Part shown: one piece after another, positions 10,480-22,315 of the stretch
Position numbering within the stretch: the first letter of the stretch is position 1
How the letters are laid out: each line of letters begins with the position of its first letter
Assembly: GCF_904849725.1 (NCBI RefSeq)
Contig: NC_058523.1
Location: 343,335,948-343,399,947 of the forward strand
Origin: Hordeum vulgare subsp. vulgare
Taxonomy: Eukaryota; Streptophyta; Magnoliopsida; Poales; Poaceae
DNA: 64,000 nt
Reading direction: 5' to 3'
Notes under the pieces: model-generated
The model's database searches: none
Seen by the model: the letters and a program-made list of their open reading frames with translations, nothing else
What the model was told of the DNA's origin: nothing
Program-made: the position numbers and the translations under genes

Positions 10480-11560
10480 TCCTCTTCCACCTAAAGGTGA
10501 TCATGTGTTCGAATTGAAACAATTGCTTGATACTTTCAAATATGCTTATCTTAATGAAAATCAGATATATCCTCTTATTATTAGTGCTAGCCTTTCAGAA
10601 CATGAAGAAGAAAGATTGTTGAAACTTCTGAAGAAGAACCAAGCTGCTATTGGATATACTCTTGATGACCTTAAGGGAATTAGTCCCACTCTATGTCAGC
10701 ACAAGATTAATATGGAACCTGATGCTAAACCCGTAGTTGATCATCATCATCGGTTGAATCCTAAAATGAAAGAAGAAGTGATAACTGAAATATTAAAGAT
10801 TCTGGAACCAGGTATAATATATCCCATAGCTAATAGTAGATGGTAAGCCCCTTTCACTGTGTCCCTAAGAAAGGAGGTATTACTATTGTTCCTAATGATA
10901 AGAGTGAACTTATTCCACGAAGAATTGTCACTTGCTATAGAATGGTAACTAATTTCAGAAAATTAAACAAAGCAACTAGAAAGGATCATTACCTTCTACC
11001 TTTTATTGATAAAATGCTAGAAAGACTCCCTAAGCACACACATTATTTGCTTCTTAGATGGATATTCACGTTTCTCTCAAATACTTGTTTCACAATCTGA
11101 TCAAGAGAAAACCACTTTTACTTGTCCTTTTCGAACTTATGCTTATAGACGTATGTCTTTTGGTTAATGGAATGCACCTGCTACCTTTAAAAAATGTATG
11201 ACTGCTATATTTTGTGATTTTTGTGAAAATATTGTTGTGGTTTTCACAGATGATTTTTCTATTTATGGAACTTCTTTTGATGATTGCTTGAGCAACCTTG
11301 ATTGAGTTTTGCAGATATGTGAGCAAACTAATCTTGTCTTGAATTGGGAGAAGTGCCACTTTATGGTTAATGAAGGTATTGTCTTCGGTCATAAAATTTC
11401 TGAACGAGGCATTGAGGTGGATAAAGCTAAAGTTTATGCTATTGTGAAAATTTTGTGCCATAAAGACGTCTAAGGTATTCGTAGTTTCCTTTGTCATGCT
11501 GGTTTCTGTAGCAGGTTTACTAAAGACTTCTCTAAAATTTCTTTGCCCTTAAAAATATTT
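10480..11560 (+). pseudogene. Reverse transcriptase, Athila-type element
   Basis: One frame runs from 9983 to 10846 and a one-base shift moves to VSPFHCVPKKGG at 10840-10880. FRKLNKATRKDHYLLPFIDK follows, then KTTFTCPFRTYAYRRMSFG (11110-11165), an in-frame stop, NAPATFKKC, and VVFTDDFSIY near 11240. The usual catalytic box of Gypsy RT is Y/F-M-D-D; here it is T-D-D-F with the preceding Met changed to Thr. More stops follow (about 11303 and 11471). RT would copy element RNA into DNA. Confidence 0.8.
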
Positions 11561-11639
11561 TACAAAAGGATGTTCAATTTGTTTTTGATTACGATTGTGT
11601 AGAAGCCTTTGAAACACTTAAGAAAGCCTTGACCACTAC

Positions 11640-12010
11640 ACCCATTGGAACTGCCCTTTTGAAATGATGTGTGATGCTAGTGATTATTCTGTTGGTGATG
11701 TTCTAGGACAAAGAGTTGATGAAAAACTAAATGTCATCCATTATGCTAGTAAAACTCTAGACAATGCTCAAAGGAATTATGTTACGAGTTAAAAGGATTT
11801 TTTAGCAGTTGTATTTGCTTGTGATAAATTCAGATCTTATATTGTTGATTCCCATGTAATTATTCGCACCGATCATGGTGCTATAAAATATCTGATGGAA
11901 AAGAAAGATTCTAAACCTAGACTCATTAGGTGGGTTCTCTTGCTACAATAATTTGATTTACACATCACTGATAGGAAAGGAGTTGAGAACCGCATTGCTG
12001 ATAACTTGTC
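11640..12010 (+). pseudogene. RNase H, Athila-type element
   Basis: CDASDYSVGDVLGQ at 11668 holds the first catalytic Asp of Gypsy RNase H, then HYASKTLDNAQRNY, a stop, [12 protein letters not shown], and a TDH motif near 11870 ([12 protein letters not shown]). Removes RNA from the RNA-DNA hybrid. Inactivated by in-frame stops near 11790 and 11950. Confidence 0.75.
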
Positions 12011-12239
12011 TAGTTTAGAAAATGTTCTTGATGACCCACTACCTATTGATGATAGTTTCCGTGATGGACAATTAGCTACAATAAATGTCGCTCACAACAC
12101 ACCTTGGTATGCTCACTATGCTAATTTTATTGTTGCCAAATATATACCACCTAGTTTCACATACCAACAAAAGAAAAAAAATTCTTCTATGATTTTAGAA
12201 ATTACTTTTGGGACGACCCACATCTTTATAAAGCAGGAG

Positions 12240-13400
12240 TAGATGGTATTATTAGACATCGTGTACCCGAGCATGAACAAGAACAAATCCTACAGAAATG
12301 CCACTCTGAAGCTTATGGAGGACATCATGCGGGAGATAGGACTGCTCACAAGGTATTGCAATCTTGTTTTTATTGGCCTACTCTCTTCAAGGATGTCCAT
12401 AAGATTGTTTTATCATGTGGCGAATGTGAGAGACTTGGTAATATCAGTAAGCGTCAAGAAATGCCTATGAATTATTCACTTGTTATATGAGACCGTTTAC
12501 TTTCTCTAATGGGTATACTCATATTTTTGTTGCTGTTGATTACGTCACTAAGTGGGTAGAGGCTATTCCAACTAGTAGTGTTGATCATAAAACTTCTATT
12601 AAAATGCTTAAAGAAGTTATTTTCCCTAGGTTTGGAGTCCCTAGAAATGTAATGACTAATGGTGGTTCACACTTTATTCATGGTGCCTTCCATAAATTGC
12701 TTGCTAAATATGATGTTATCCATAGAATTGCATCACCCTGTCATCCTCAATCTAGTGGTCAATTTGAACTTAGCTATAGAGAAATAAAATTGATATTACA
12801 AAAAACTGCCAATAGGTCTCGAAAGAATTGGTCTTAGAAATTAGATGACGCACTTTGGGCCTATAGAACGGCTTATAAAAATCCTATGGGTACGTCACCC
12901 TATAAAATGGTCTAAGGAAAAGCTTGTCATTTGCCTCTTGAGTTTGAACACAAAGCATTTTGGGCAATCAAAGAACTCAACTATGATTTCAAACTTGCAG
13001 GTGAAAAGAGGTTATTTGATACTAGCTCACTAGATGAATGGAGAACCCAAGCTTATGAAAATGCCAAATTATTTAATGAAAAAGTTAAGACATGTCATGA
13101 TAAAAGAATTCAAAAGCGGGAATTTAAAGCGGGATAATATGTTCTTTTGTACAAGTCTCGTTTAAGATTCTTTGCAAGAGAACTTCTCTATAAATGGGAA
13201 GGACCTTATAGCATCAAATAAGTTTATTGTTCTGGAGCTATCAAAATAAATAATGTCGAAGGTACTAACCTGAAGTTCGTCAATGGTCAGAGAATTAAAC
13301 ACTACATTTCAGGTACGCCCATTAATGTAGAAAGCAATATTATTCAAACCATGACATTGGAGGAACACATAAGGGAAATCTTCTCAAACACTCGAGAATT
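12240..13400 (+). pseudogene. Integrase, Athila-type element
   Basis: Zinc-binding region at about 12300-12460 in a frame not starting with Met: CHSEAYGGHHAGDRTAHKVL and CGECERLG. The core runs 12487-12837: VAVDYVTKWVEAIP (first Asp), VMTNGGSHF (the usual second Asp is Asn here), SPCHPQSSGQFEL (the usual Glu is a Phe/Glu context). A stop at 12837 and frame changes follow. The tail 12931-13137 has PLEFEHKAFWAIKELNYDF, and the chromodomain-like end extends to about 13400. At least one catalytic residue is lost, so the enzyme is dead. Confidence 0.8.
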
Positions 13401-13779
13401 GTGAAAAATAGGAGGTACGTGGTACGGTAAGTAAATGGACTCCGAAAAATCCGCAAAAATATTTTTTATCAGTTTTGGAATTTATCAAAAATTAGGAAAA
13501 TAAGAAACAACCCGGAAGGTACGCGACGAGGGCAGAAGACACTAGGGCACACAAGGCACCCAGGTGCGCCCAGGTGGGTGGTTCCCACCTCGGACACCTT
13601 CCCGTCTCATTTTCCCCTCGTTCTGCTTGTTTCTCAAGATAAAAATCTATATATACTCCCCAATTGTATTGACCACCGTACCGCAGAGAAATCTCGTGTT
13701 CTTCTTTCTTGCTATTTCTACATAGATCTAAAATACGTCTTCTCACGACTCTGATGGAGAGAGCTACGTCTCACTCCTC

Positions 13780-14058
13780 GTCGCAAACCCAAGGGCCTAT
13801 GGGGATATATCCCCCTATGGTTGGACTACGGACGAGGAGGAAGATGCTTACCTGATGCGGATGGATGACTCGACCTCGGATGAAGAAGATGTCCCTCTCC
13901 CACAACCTCGGGATATGCACGTGGAGTTCAAGAAATCAAGTCTCCCTAAGAGAGCAAACAAGCTTAAGACCCTATCTATCCCCTCTGGTTTTCTGCAGGA
14001 AAGCAAGGAAGCGTTATGTAATAGGATCCAAAAGAGGAGCTGGAATTCGATGATTTGA
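13780..14058 (+). pseudogene. Acidic 3' ORF of Athila-type element
   Basis: WTTDEEEDAYLMRMDDSTSD, then EEDVPLPQPRD and a Lys-rich part, ending at a stop at 14056-14058. It lies in the region downstream of integrase where Athila elements carry variable, sometimes env-like, ORFs. A frame break is present upstream near 13790. No membrane segment or known domain is visible, so I assign no function. Confidence 0.45.
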
Positions 14059-15743
14059 GGGAGGATAATTTCCTTCTCAAGTTCAAGATGGACATGCTTA
14101 AATCACCAGCAACACCACTTCCATGGAAACTAGAGGACAAGCCTACTACTCATCACCACCACCTTCATCATCTTCACCACCCAAGGAGGATTGAGTATCG
14201 GGTATGGGCACTCCCTTTGGCTTGAGCCAAGCTTGGGGGAGGTGCCCCTGTATCGTATCACACCACTATCTTTATTTTTATCTACTTTAGTACAACCCTT
14301 AGTTTTCTGATTTAGTTGAGTAAAAAGTTTAGTTCGATCCTTTCTTTTAGAGTGTTTGCTTAGTGATCTATCTTTGTAATCGTGTGCGAGATATAATAAA
14401 GTTAGTTCAAGTTTTGCTTTCTTTAGTTCTATGTTGGAATCAAAATAAAGGAAAGGAAATAAATGAATAAGATCATATGATAATCTTATTTCGAGTAATG
14501 ACATTACATAAGAAAGAGTATAAGTAGTAAAATCTGTTGGAGAGTGACAAACATAACATTGGTCAATAATGCAGCTCATGAAAAAGTTAATAAGGGAAGA
14601 GAAGATTCACATGCAAATATACTATCTTGGACAACTTTTATGATTGTGAGCCCCCATCAAAATATTATATGCTAGAACGGTTGACGTTGGACAAGGAAGA
14701 CAACGTAATGATTTATGCCTGCTTATATTCACATAGAAGTTATATTGTCATGGATCATTTAACATGTGGTGCTTCCTCAATATCATTTCTAGCCAAAATT
14801 AAGCACTAAGTAGATATACTACTTGTGCATCCAAAAACCCTTAAACCCAAATATTATTCCAAAGAGTCCACCATACCTACCTATGGATTGAGTAAGATCC
14901 TTCAAGTAAGTTCTCATCGGTGCAATAAGGCAATACAAATTGTTCTAAATATGTTGAATCATTTAGTGTAAGAGAAAATTGAGCGTTGTATGAACTTGTG
15001 ATGGCAAAGTAATAAAAGCGACGGACTGCATAATAAAGGTTGCTATCATAAGGGGAAATATAACGTGATGCTCTTTTGCATTAAGGGATTTAGCATACAA
15101 ACAAATAAGCGCATGACAACCTCTACTTCCCTATGCGAAGGGCCTATCTTTTATTTTCATGCAAGGAGTCAAAGTATTTTCTTCTATTCCTTTTCTATTT
15201 TGTCTTTTTGCAAGCATCATGTGGTGAGTAAATATCTCGGCACATATATCCAGTTGAATATGGGTGAGCATGAGTTATTATTGTTGACATCGCCCTTGAG
15301 GTGAATACGTTGGGAGGCGAAACTAAAAGCCCTTATCTTTCTATGTGTCCGATTCAAACTTTTTGCCCATGTGTATGCGATGTGTTAGAAATCATATAAG
15401 ATTATATGATAGTTGAACACGTGGACTTGCCAAAGGCTCCGACATGAGATCCTTCCTGAAAAGATGCTGAATTGTAGTTGCAAAGTTGACTGAGGACATA
15501 GTTTGTTGGTTTTCAACAAAAAATATGCTTCTACTTCAATATTGTGATGAATTGTTACTTGTTCATGAGAAGTCATATGATAAAGTTCTATTATGAATAA
15601 GTTTGTTGCTGTTACGATAATATGCATGATGCTTCTATGTCCGTATTTTTGTTTTTATCGACACCTCTCTCTCTAAGCTTGTGGACATGTTTTTCGATTT
15701 TAGTTGTTCGTTCGAGGACAAACGAGGTCTAAGCTTGGGGGAG
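14059..15743 (+). other. 3' spacer of Athila-type element, ending in PPT
   Basis: AT-rich non-coding spacer with no supported gene. It ends with the polypurine tract in AAGCTTGGGGGAG (15731-15743), the primer for plus-strand synthesis, directly before the 3' LTR. Confidence 0.7.
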
Positions 15744-15744
15744 T

Positions 15745-17258
15745 TGATACGTCCATTTTGCATCATGTTTTCCTACTCTTATTTATAATGTTTTTATGCA
15801 TAATAATGCTTTTGAGAGTATTTCTAATGCATTTTCTCTCATAATATGCAAGGTTTGCACAAAAGGGAGGAATATCGGCAATTGGAAATCTGGACCTAAA
15901 AAAGCTACGTCAAGTTACCTATTCTGCACAACTCCAAATGAGATGAAACTTCACGGAGATTTTTGTGGAATATATAAAAAATACTAGAGCAAAGAGCTAC
16001 CAGAAGGGGCCACGTGGTGAGCACTAGACACCAGGGCGCGCCAGGCCCCCCAGGTGCTCCCTGGTGGGTGGTGCTCAGCCCGGCCCACCTCCGGTGCCCC
16101 CCTTCTGGTATGTATTTGGTTTTGACCCAAAAAATAGAGGAGGACTTTCGGGACGAAGCGCCGCCGTCTCGAGGCATAACTTGGGCAGGAGCACTTTTGC
16201 CCTCCAGCGGAGCGATTCCACCAGGGGAACTTCCCTGTGGGAAGGGGAAAATCATCGTCATCGTCATCACCAACAACCCTGTCATCTTGGGGAGGCCAAT
16301 CTTCATCAACATATTTAACAACACAATCTCCTATCAAACCCTAGGTCATCGCTTGTGTTCAATCTTTGCACTAGAACTTTAGATTGTTGCTTGTGAAGGG
16401 CTAGTAGTGTTGATTACATCTTGTAGTTGATTACTATATGGTTTATTTGGTGGAAGGCAAAATGTTCATATCCTTCATGAAAATTAATACTCCTCTGATA
16501 TTGAGCATGTTTATCATTTGTGAGTAGTTACTTTTGTTCTTGAGGTCACGGGAGAAGTCATGTTGCAAGTAATCATGTGAACTTGATATGTGTTCAATAT
16601 TTTGATGATATGTATGTTGTGATTCCCTTAATGGTGCCATGTGAACGTCGACTACATGACACTTCACCATATTTCGGCCTAAGGGAATGAATTGTGGAGT
16701 AGTTATTAGATGATGGGTTGCTAGAGTGACCGAATCTTAAACCCTATTTTATGCGCTACTTCGTAAGGGACCGATTTGGATCCAAAAGTTTAATGCTATG
16801 GTTAGATATTTCTCTTAATACTTTTCTCGTAGTTGCGGATGATTGCAAGGGAGTTAATCATAAGTAGGAGGTTTGCTTAAGTAAGAACAACACCTAAGCA
16901 CCGGTCCACACACATATCAAACTATCAAAGTATAGAACACGAATTAAGCTATCATGGTGAAAGTGACTAGATGAAATTCCCGTGTGCCCTCAAGAACACT
17001 TTGCCTATTATAAGAAACCACTTTGGCCTATCCTTTGCCACAACAGGATTGGGCTACCTTGCTGCACTTATTGTTTCTCTTGCTACTTGTTACTTGTTAC
17101 AACTTTATTGCTATCAAACAACTTGTTACCGCTATTTTAGTGCTTGCAGAAATTACCTTGCTGAAAAACATTGGTCATTTCCTTCTGCTCCTCGTTGGGT
17201 TCGACACAATTCCTTATCGAAAGCACTATGATTGATCCCCTATACTTGTGGGTAATGA
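15745..17258 (+). repeat. Athila-type element 3' LTR
   Basis: Begins TGATACGTCC with intact terminus and ends near GGGTAATGA, a decayed form of a CA end. Length 1514 bp against 1513 for the 5' LTR. Substitutions between them are frequent, so the insertion is not recent. Confidence 0.9.
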
Positions 17259-17263
17259 TGCAG
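17259..17263. repeat. Candidate target-site duplication, right (TGCAG)
   Basis: Pairs with TGTAG at 7104-7108. Confidence 0.45.
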
Positions 17264-17868
17264 TTTATTGAGGGAGACACTGGCCGGGAGCGCCTGTCGG
17301 GTGGACCCGATTTTTGTTGGTGCATCCGCCTCCTCGTTGTCCGCTCGGGGGGCATGATGGAACTCACAACCCTCAAATGAGTCGGTGAGCTATTGTATGA
17401 GGAAGCGGTACCTGGCCATGTTGGCGTCCCTGGCATCCCATTCTCCAGAGACCTATAGCACCACGAGTTCCAAGTCGCCAAAGCAGGGGATCCGCCGGAT
17501 CTCGATCTCCTTGGCAAGCCGGTGGCCGTGGGCGAGCGCGTCGTACTCGGCCACATTGTTGGAGGCGGCAAAGTAGATTTACAAGGCATACTTGAGTTGA
17601 TGCTCTTTCGGGGAAGACAGAACAATGCAGGCTCCCAACCGTTTCGCATCTCGGAGCCGTCGAAATGCATGCGCCAATGCATGGTGTTCGGAGGCGGTGA
17701 CATGAACTCGGTCTCGGCCCAGTCGACAAGGAAGTCAGCCACAAGCTGGGACTTGATGGTTGTGCGCGGCTCATACTGGACGTCGTGGTCGGCCATGGCA
17801 ATGGTATACTTGCTGATCCGGTCGGTTGTGTCTCGGTTGCCCATGATCTCTGAAAGTGGATCGATGCT
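17264..17868 (-). pseudogene. Extra RNase H domain of Tat-type Gypsy
   Basis: Minus strand from 17868. IMGNRDTTDRISKYTIAMAD, then YEPRTTIKSQLVADFLVDWA, then HWRMHFDGSEMRNG, which holds the first catalytic Asp of the archaeal-type RNase H that marks Tat-lineage elements. A frame change follows at about 17640; downstream pieces still carry RNase H-like sequence in other frames (DRDPADPLLWRLGT near 17480). The domain continues in the integrase piece at 7103 after removal of the Athila-type insertion. Confidence 0.7.
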
Positions 17869-19229
17869 TGATACGTCTGCATCGTATCTACTTTTCCAAA
17901 CTCTTTTGCCCTTGTTTTGGACTCTAATTTGCATGATTTGAATGGAACTAACCTAGACTGACGCTGTTTTCAGCAGAATTGCCTTGGTGTTGTTTTTGTG
18001 CACAAATGAAAGTTCTCAGAACGTCCTGAAAATTTACGGAGAATATTTCTGGAAAATATGAAAAATACCTACACAAAGATCCACCAGAGGGGATTGGCCA
18101 GTGGGCCACAAGCCCTGTAGCCGCCACCCCCCTGGTGGCGGCTAGCAAGCTTGTGGGGCCCACGTGGCTCTGCCGCCCCCAATCTCAGCTCTATAAATTC
18201 ACTTCCGTCCCAGAAAAAATCAAGAGAGAAGATTTCGTCGCGTTTATGATACGGAGGCGCCGCCACATCCTGTTCTTCATCCGGAGGGAAGATCTGGAGT
18301 CCGTTTTGGGCTCCGGAGAGGGGAAATCGTCGCCATCGTCATCATCAACCTTCTTCCCTCTCCAATTCCATGAAGCTCTTCATCGTTCGTAAGTAATCTA
18401 TTCGTAGGCTCGCTGGGCGGTGATGAGTAGGATGAGATCTATCATGTAATCGAGTTAGTTTTGACGGGGATTGATCCCTAGTATCCACTATGTTCTGAGA
18501 TTGATGTTGCTATTACTTTGCCATGCTTAATGCTTGTCACTAGGGCCCGAGTGCCATGACCCCGCTACCACGGGAGGGATGGACAATAGATGTCATGCAA
18601 GTTCTGTTCCCTAAGCACGTATGACGACACACGGAATGCATGCCTACATCATATTGACGAACGGGAGCTAGCCACATATCTCTGCGTGTTATAACTGTTG
18701 CATGATGAATATCATCCAAAAAAAATCACCGACCCATTGCCTACGAGTTTGTCCCACAGCTGCTGTTACTTGTCTTGCTTTGCTGCTGTTACCTGCTTTG
18801 ATCTACTGCTGTTACTACTGTTCCTGCTTCTGTTACTTCCTACTGTTGATACTTGCTACTGCTACCACTACTGATGTTCCTTGACACTTGTGCTACTCGT
18901 TACACTTCTACTACCTGCTAGAATTCTGATTCGTTGGTCGTTGAAGGGAAAAGACAATTTCCGTCAACGGGCAACTTGGCGCCATTGATATGACAGTTAG
19001 GAATAGTCTGTCGTCAACAGATCATTTCTGACACCGTTGTTATCATACTACTTTGCTGCTGACTCTTTGCTTGCAGATACTAATCTTTCAGGTGTGGTTG
19101 CATCTGATAAATTCAGCTACTAATACTCGAGAGTATCCTCTCACCTCCTGTTGGTGAATCAACAAATTTGGGTCGAATACTCTACCCTCGAAAACTACTG
19201 CGATCCCACGCGCTGGTAGTCCGTCAACA
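17869..19229 (+). repeat. Gypsy LTR with internal deletion
   Basis: Starts TGATACGTCTGC and ends GTCCGTCAACA, same family as the fragments at 1-1824 but opposite orientation. Compared with those, about 370 bp are missing at about 18560, where GTGCCATGA joins CCCCGCTACC. A CTGTTACTG-rich low-complexity stretch lies at 18760-18900. It sits inside the RNase H region of the Tat-type Gypsy. Confidence 0.8.
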
Positions 19230-19262
19230 ATATTCTTCTAGTTTCGTTGCCGGGGAGTGCTA
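19230..19262 (+). promoter_or_regulatory. Primer-site remnant next to the LTR
   Basis: TTTCGTTGCCGGGGAG at 19242-19257 is the 3' part of an Athila-type primer binding site, so this LTR is the 5' LTR of an element whose internal part and 3' LTR were lost, not a clean solo LTR. A second similar piece, GCCGTTGCAGGGGAAG, follows at 19279-19294. Confidence 0.55.
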
Positions 19263-19289
19263 GCAGCATTCTTATGGTGCCGTTGCAGG

Positions 19290-19527
19290 GGAAGGTGTGT
19301 TGTCACGGAGTCAGTTCTCACCATGGTGATGGTGTGCTCTTGGAAGTATTGCTTCAGCTTCTTGGTAGCGAAGTATATGTCGTAGAACATCTTTTGGTAG
19401 TGGGGGTAGTTTTGCTTGGACACGGAGAGGACCTCGCTCACGTAGTAGGCGGGGTGCTGAACCAGCAGCGCCTTGCCCTCTCCAGGACGTTCCACTACTA
19501 GAACAATGCGGACCACTTGCATGGTTG
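19290..19527 (-). pseudogene. Gypsy RT-RNase H fragment, Tat type
   Basis: Minus strand: VQHPAYYVSEVLSVSKQNYP, then YFATKKLKQYFQEHTITMV. This is the classical Gypsy RNase H after RT. It is cut at 19527 by the host Copia LTR and on the other side by the LTR remnant; the next part of the protein is at 17868. Confidence 0.7.
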
Positions 19528-20928
19528 TGAAATGCATCTAGTGCCCCTTAGTGATTTTGGTGGTTTGAAGACTTATAGGATAATAGACTGATACGGTTGT
19601 CAGTTTACACACGCTCTATAAGTCACTGAGGAGTTTGAGTTATTCGATGAATATCGACCCCTAAAAATGAATGTCTTCGGGTGAAGACTTTGGTCATTCC
19701 TTGAAGACTTTGATCGCGAAGAAATTGCGAAGAAGTTGATATTCCTCATGAAGATATTGAAGATGAGGAATCCGGTGTGCTGTGAAGAAAACACTCTGAA
19801 GATTTTGGAGCGTGAAGATTTGCTCTCTTTGTTTCATTTTCTTTAAATTTGCGTCATAGGAATACCGTAATGTTAAAGGGGGTCAAGGTAAAACTACGGA
19901 ACAAATTTTCTCGTGATGCTCAACCCAAGCCTAAATCTACTAAAGCCTCAAAGTGAGGAATATGAGGGACATGAGGACTTTCACAGTTGAAAGTTACGAC
20001 CGTTGCCGGACCACGTGCCACCTGTCACATATCTTATCCACCCAACGGTCATATTATTAAAGGGCATTTATGTCAAATCATGTCGGGATGCTCCCAGGCT
20101 ATAATATGACGCCCCGACAACCACTTGCTGGTTGGCTGCTCCGAGAGAAACTGACACTTGTCATTTAGAGCAACCCAAACTCCTTAGAATCTTCGAGAGA
20201 AAATCATCTTGTGAGGAAATACCCCAATCACCAAACCCAAACCAAAAAACCCAAGTGATTGAGAATCACTGAATAAGTTGTTCCTGTGTGGAACCGGTGC
20301 TTGTTACCTTTGAGGACTGTGCATCCTCTAGACAGCTAGGCATCATGGTCTAGAGCATCCAACAACTAATTGTGGATCGTCGGGTGAGCAAGTTTGTGAG
20401 GGTTTGGAAGTTTGTCCTGAAAACTTACCATGAGTGTTGGGCGAGGACTGTGTGTCCTTAGCTCAAGGAGAATACGGTAGGGACTGTGTGTCCTCTCGTT
20501 TCAATACCAAGCCACTCCAAACAAGACGTAGAACTGTCACAATAGTTGGAACTGGGTCATCAACAATCGTCTTCATCAAGCTACGGGTTCTATTTCTTCA
20601 ACTCTCTCATTTCCTCAATTGTATGTTGAATTCTCTCATGTGGACTGTTTGAAGAATTTGTCTCAAGACTTTCTCCGAATTTCCTCAACCTCAAATTGTT
20701 CACGTGAATTAATCTTTACCTACTTATCCTGTGCTTGTGACGTGTGCAAACCAAATCTCTGAAATATCTTGAGTACTTTGTTGTAGACGTTTCTCCACCC
20801 CTAATTTGGTTTTACTTCCGCTGCACTTTGTTCATGACTGAGGACATTCCTCACTAGGAATTTCCTCAGTGATGAAATTGTAAAAATCGCCTATTCACCC
20901 CACCTATAGTCTATATAACACACTTTCA
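19528..20928 (+). repeat. Host Copia 5' LTR
   Basis: Begins TGAAATGCATCTAGTGCCCC and ends ACACACTTTCA, 1401 bp. It is followed after one base by the primer site. Rich in GAAGACTTTG and GAGGA motifs typical of a group of Triticeae Copia LTRs. The left border could be two bases earlier (TGTGAAATG). Confidence 0.75.
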
Positions 20929-20929
20929 A

Positions 20930-20944
20930 TTGGTATCACAACAA
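20930..20944 (+). promoter_or_regulatory. Primer binding site, host Copia
   Basis: TTGGTATCACAACAA resembles the initiator-Met tRNA complement TGGTATCAGAGC used by Copia elements. Confidence 0.7.
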
Positions 20945-20995
20945 GGTACTCCCTTGTTCTGTGTGATTTTGGTTTAACCGCGTGGAGTTTTAGTT

Positions 20996-22315
20996 ATGTC
21001 GACCACAGGTATGATCAAGGTTACTGCAGGATGTCCTACCTTCGAAGGAAAGGACTTCCCCTACTGGAAGACCAAGATGCAAATGCATCTTCACGCAATT
21101 GACAATGATCTCTGGTATATTGTGGAAAATGGTATTCCCTCCATCACTGCTACTATCTCTGCCGCTGATGTGAAGAAGTTCAAGCAACTTGACTCGCAAG
21201 CGCAGAATATCATCTGTGGTCATCTGAGCAAAGGTCGGTATGACAGAATGAGTGCCTTGGGCACAGCTAAGCTTATCTGGGATAGGTCGTCCAAAGTCAA
21301 TGCGGGAGTCTCAACACAGCGTGACTCTTGTGTCGATGTTCTTCGCAATCTCTTCAATCGCTTCAAGAGGCTTGACAATGAAAGCTGCCAAGATACCTTT
21401 GATCGCCTCACGGACATCTCAAATGAACTACAAGCACTCGGAGCTACAGATATCGCTGACCATGAAGTTATGAAGAAACTGCTACGATCTCTTGATCCAT
21501 CATTTGACACACACGTTCTGATGATAAGAACAAAGAGACTACAAGATGCTTGATCTTGCTAATATACTTGAGAGACTCAGTACTCATGAATTCCAACAAG
21601 AAGAAAAGAGAGATATGTATGGACCAAGCTACTCAAGACCTCGTGCACTGAAGGCTAAGGTTGCTTCCTCATCTAAAGAAGAAGACTCGGATTGCAGTCT
21701 TGGTGACCCTGAAGAACTTGGACAGGAACTTGCAATGCTCGTGAGGAAATTCCAGAAGTTCATAAAGCGTGGTCATTTTGGAAAATCTTCAAGAAAAGAT
21801 ATGAGGAAATGAGAATGTTCATCTGAAGACTACAAGAAAAGAACCTGACACAAATGCAAAAAAATTGGTCACTACATTGCTGATTGTCCTCGCTGGGCGA
21901 AAGAGTCAAGGAAGAAGAAATACAAGGATGAAAGTTCTCATGACTCGAAGAAAAAGAAGAAATCTTCAAAATCCTCATCTTCAAAGTACTCATCGCACAA
22001 GAAGACCAGTTTCACAAAGGCTCAGGCACTCATTGGCAAGGAAATGTATTCTGAAGAATAATCTGAGGAATGTGATGAAGAGGAAGGTTCTCAAGTGGAG
22101 TCAGTGTCTGGTGTGGCAAGTCTTGTACTGGCCACCACATTCGTCAAAAGTCAATTTTCAACCTTGAAGAAACTGACAACGCTATATACACTGATGAAAA
22201 TGTAGATGACTTTGCTCCAGCCTATTGCTTTATGGCAAAAGGTTCAAAGGTACCAAACCACACTTCCTCCTCTAATTCCAGTGACTATGAACCTGATGAT
22301 TATCGAAAACCCAGT
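20996..22315 (+). pseudogene. Host Copia gag, first part
   Basis: ATG at 20996 opens a 185-codon frame to 21553: MSTTGMIKVTAGCPTFEGKD, then FPYWKTKMQMHLHAIDNDLW, and FDRLTDISNELQALGATDIA, the UBN2-type Copia gag. A frame change at about 21540 continues as LDLANILERLSTHEFQQEEK to a stop at 21812. A zinc-knuckle region follows near 21853 (HKCKKIGHYIADCP); the codon for its expected first Cys is now TGA. The last piece, YCFMAKGSKV to DDYRKPS, is cut at 22315 by the pol-less element and continues in frame at 33122. Gag builds the particle and binds RNA. Confidence 0.8.
22311..22315. repeat. Target-site duplication CCAGT, left
   Basis: Exact match to 33120-33124. The host gag frame reads through when the element and one copy of the repeat are taken out. 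Confidence 0.95.

Larger units (their letters stand above)
7109..17258 (+). mobile_element. Athila-type Gypsy element, full length, dead
   Basis: A complete LTR-to-LTR element of about 10.15 kb inserted in the Tat-type Gypsy between integrase and extra RNase H. LTRs are 1513 and 1514 bp. Domain order is gag, protease, RT, RNase H, integrase, then a 2.3 kb 3' spacer, as in Ty3/Gypsy. The GGCACCGTTGCTGGGGA primer site and TGATACGTC ends fit Triticeae Athila-like families (WHAM/Sabrina-like; exact family not verified). Frameshifts and stops occur in every domain. The 3' polypurine tract TTGGGGGAG precedes the right LTR. Confidence 0.9.
3673..19527 (-). mobile_element. Decayed Tat-type Gypsy element, interrupted
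   Basis: Minus-strand Ty3/Gypsy remnant. Pieces in minus-strand order: RNase H (19527-19290), the extra RNase H typical of the Tat lineage (17868-17264), integrase (7103-5600), a long GC-rich spacer, and an LTR-like end beginning TGTCGGCGTTCTGGG at 3673. It is split by the Athila-type element (7109-17258) and an LTR remnant (17869-19260), and cut at 19527 by the host Copia, so gag, protease and most of RT are outside the window or lost. The LTR-like end is assigned by its start motif only; its inner boundary was not resolved. Confidence 0.7.
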
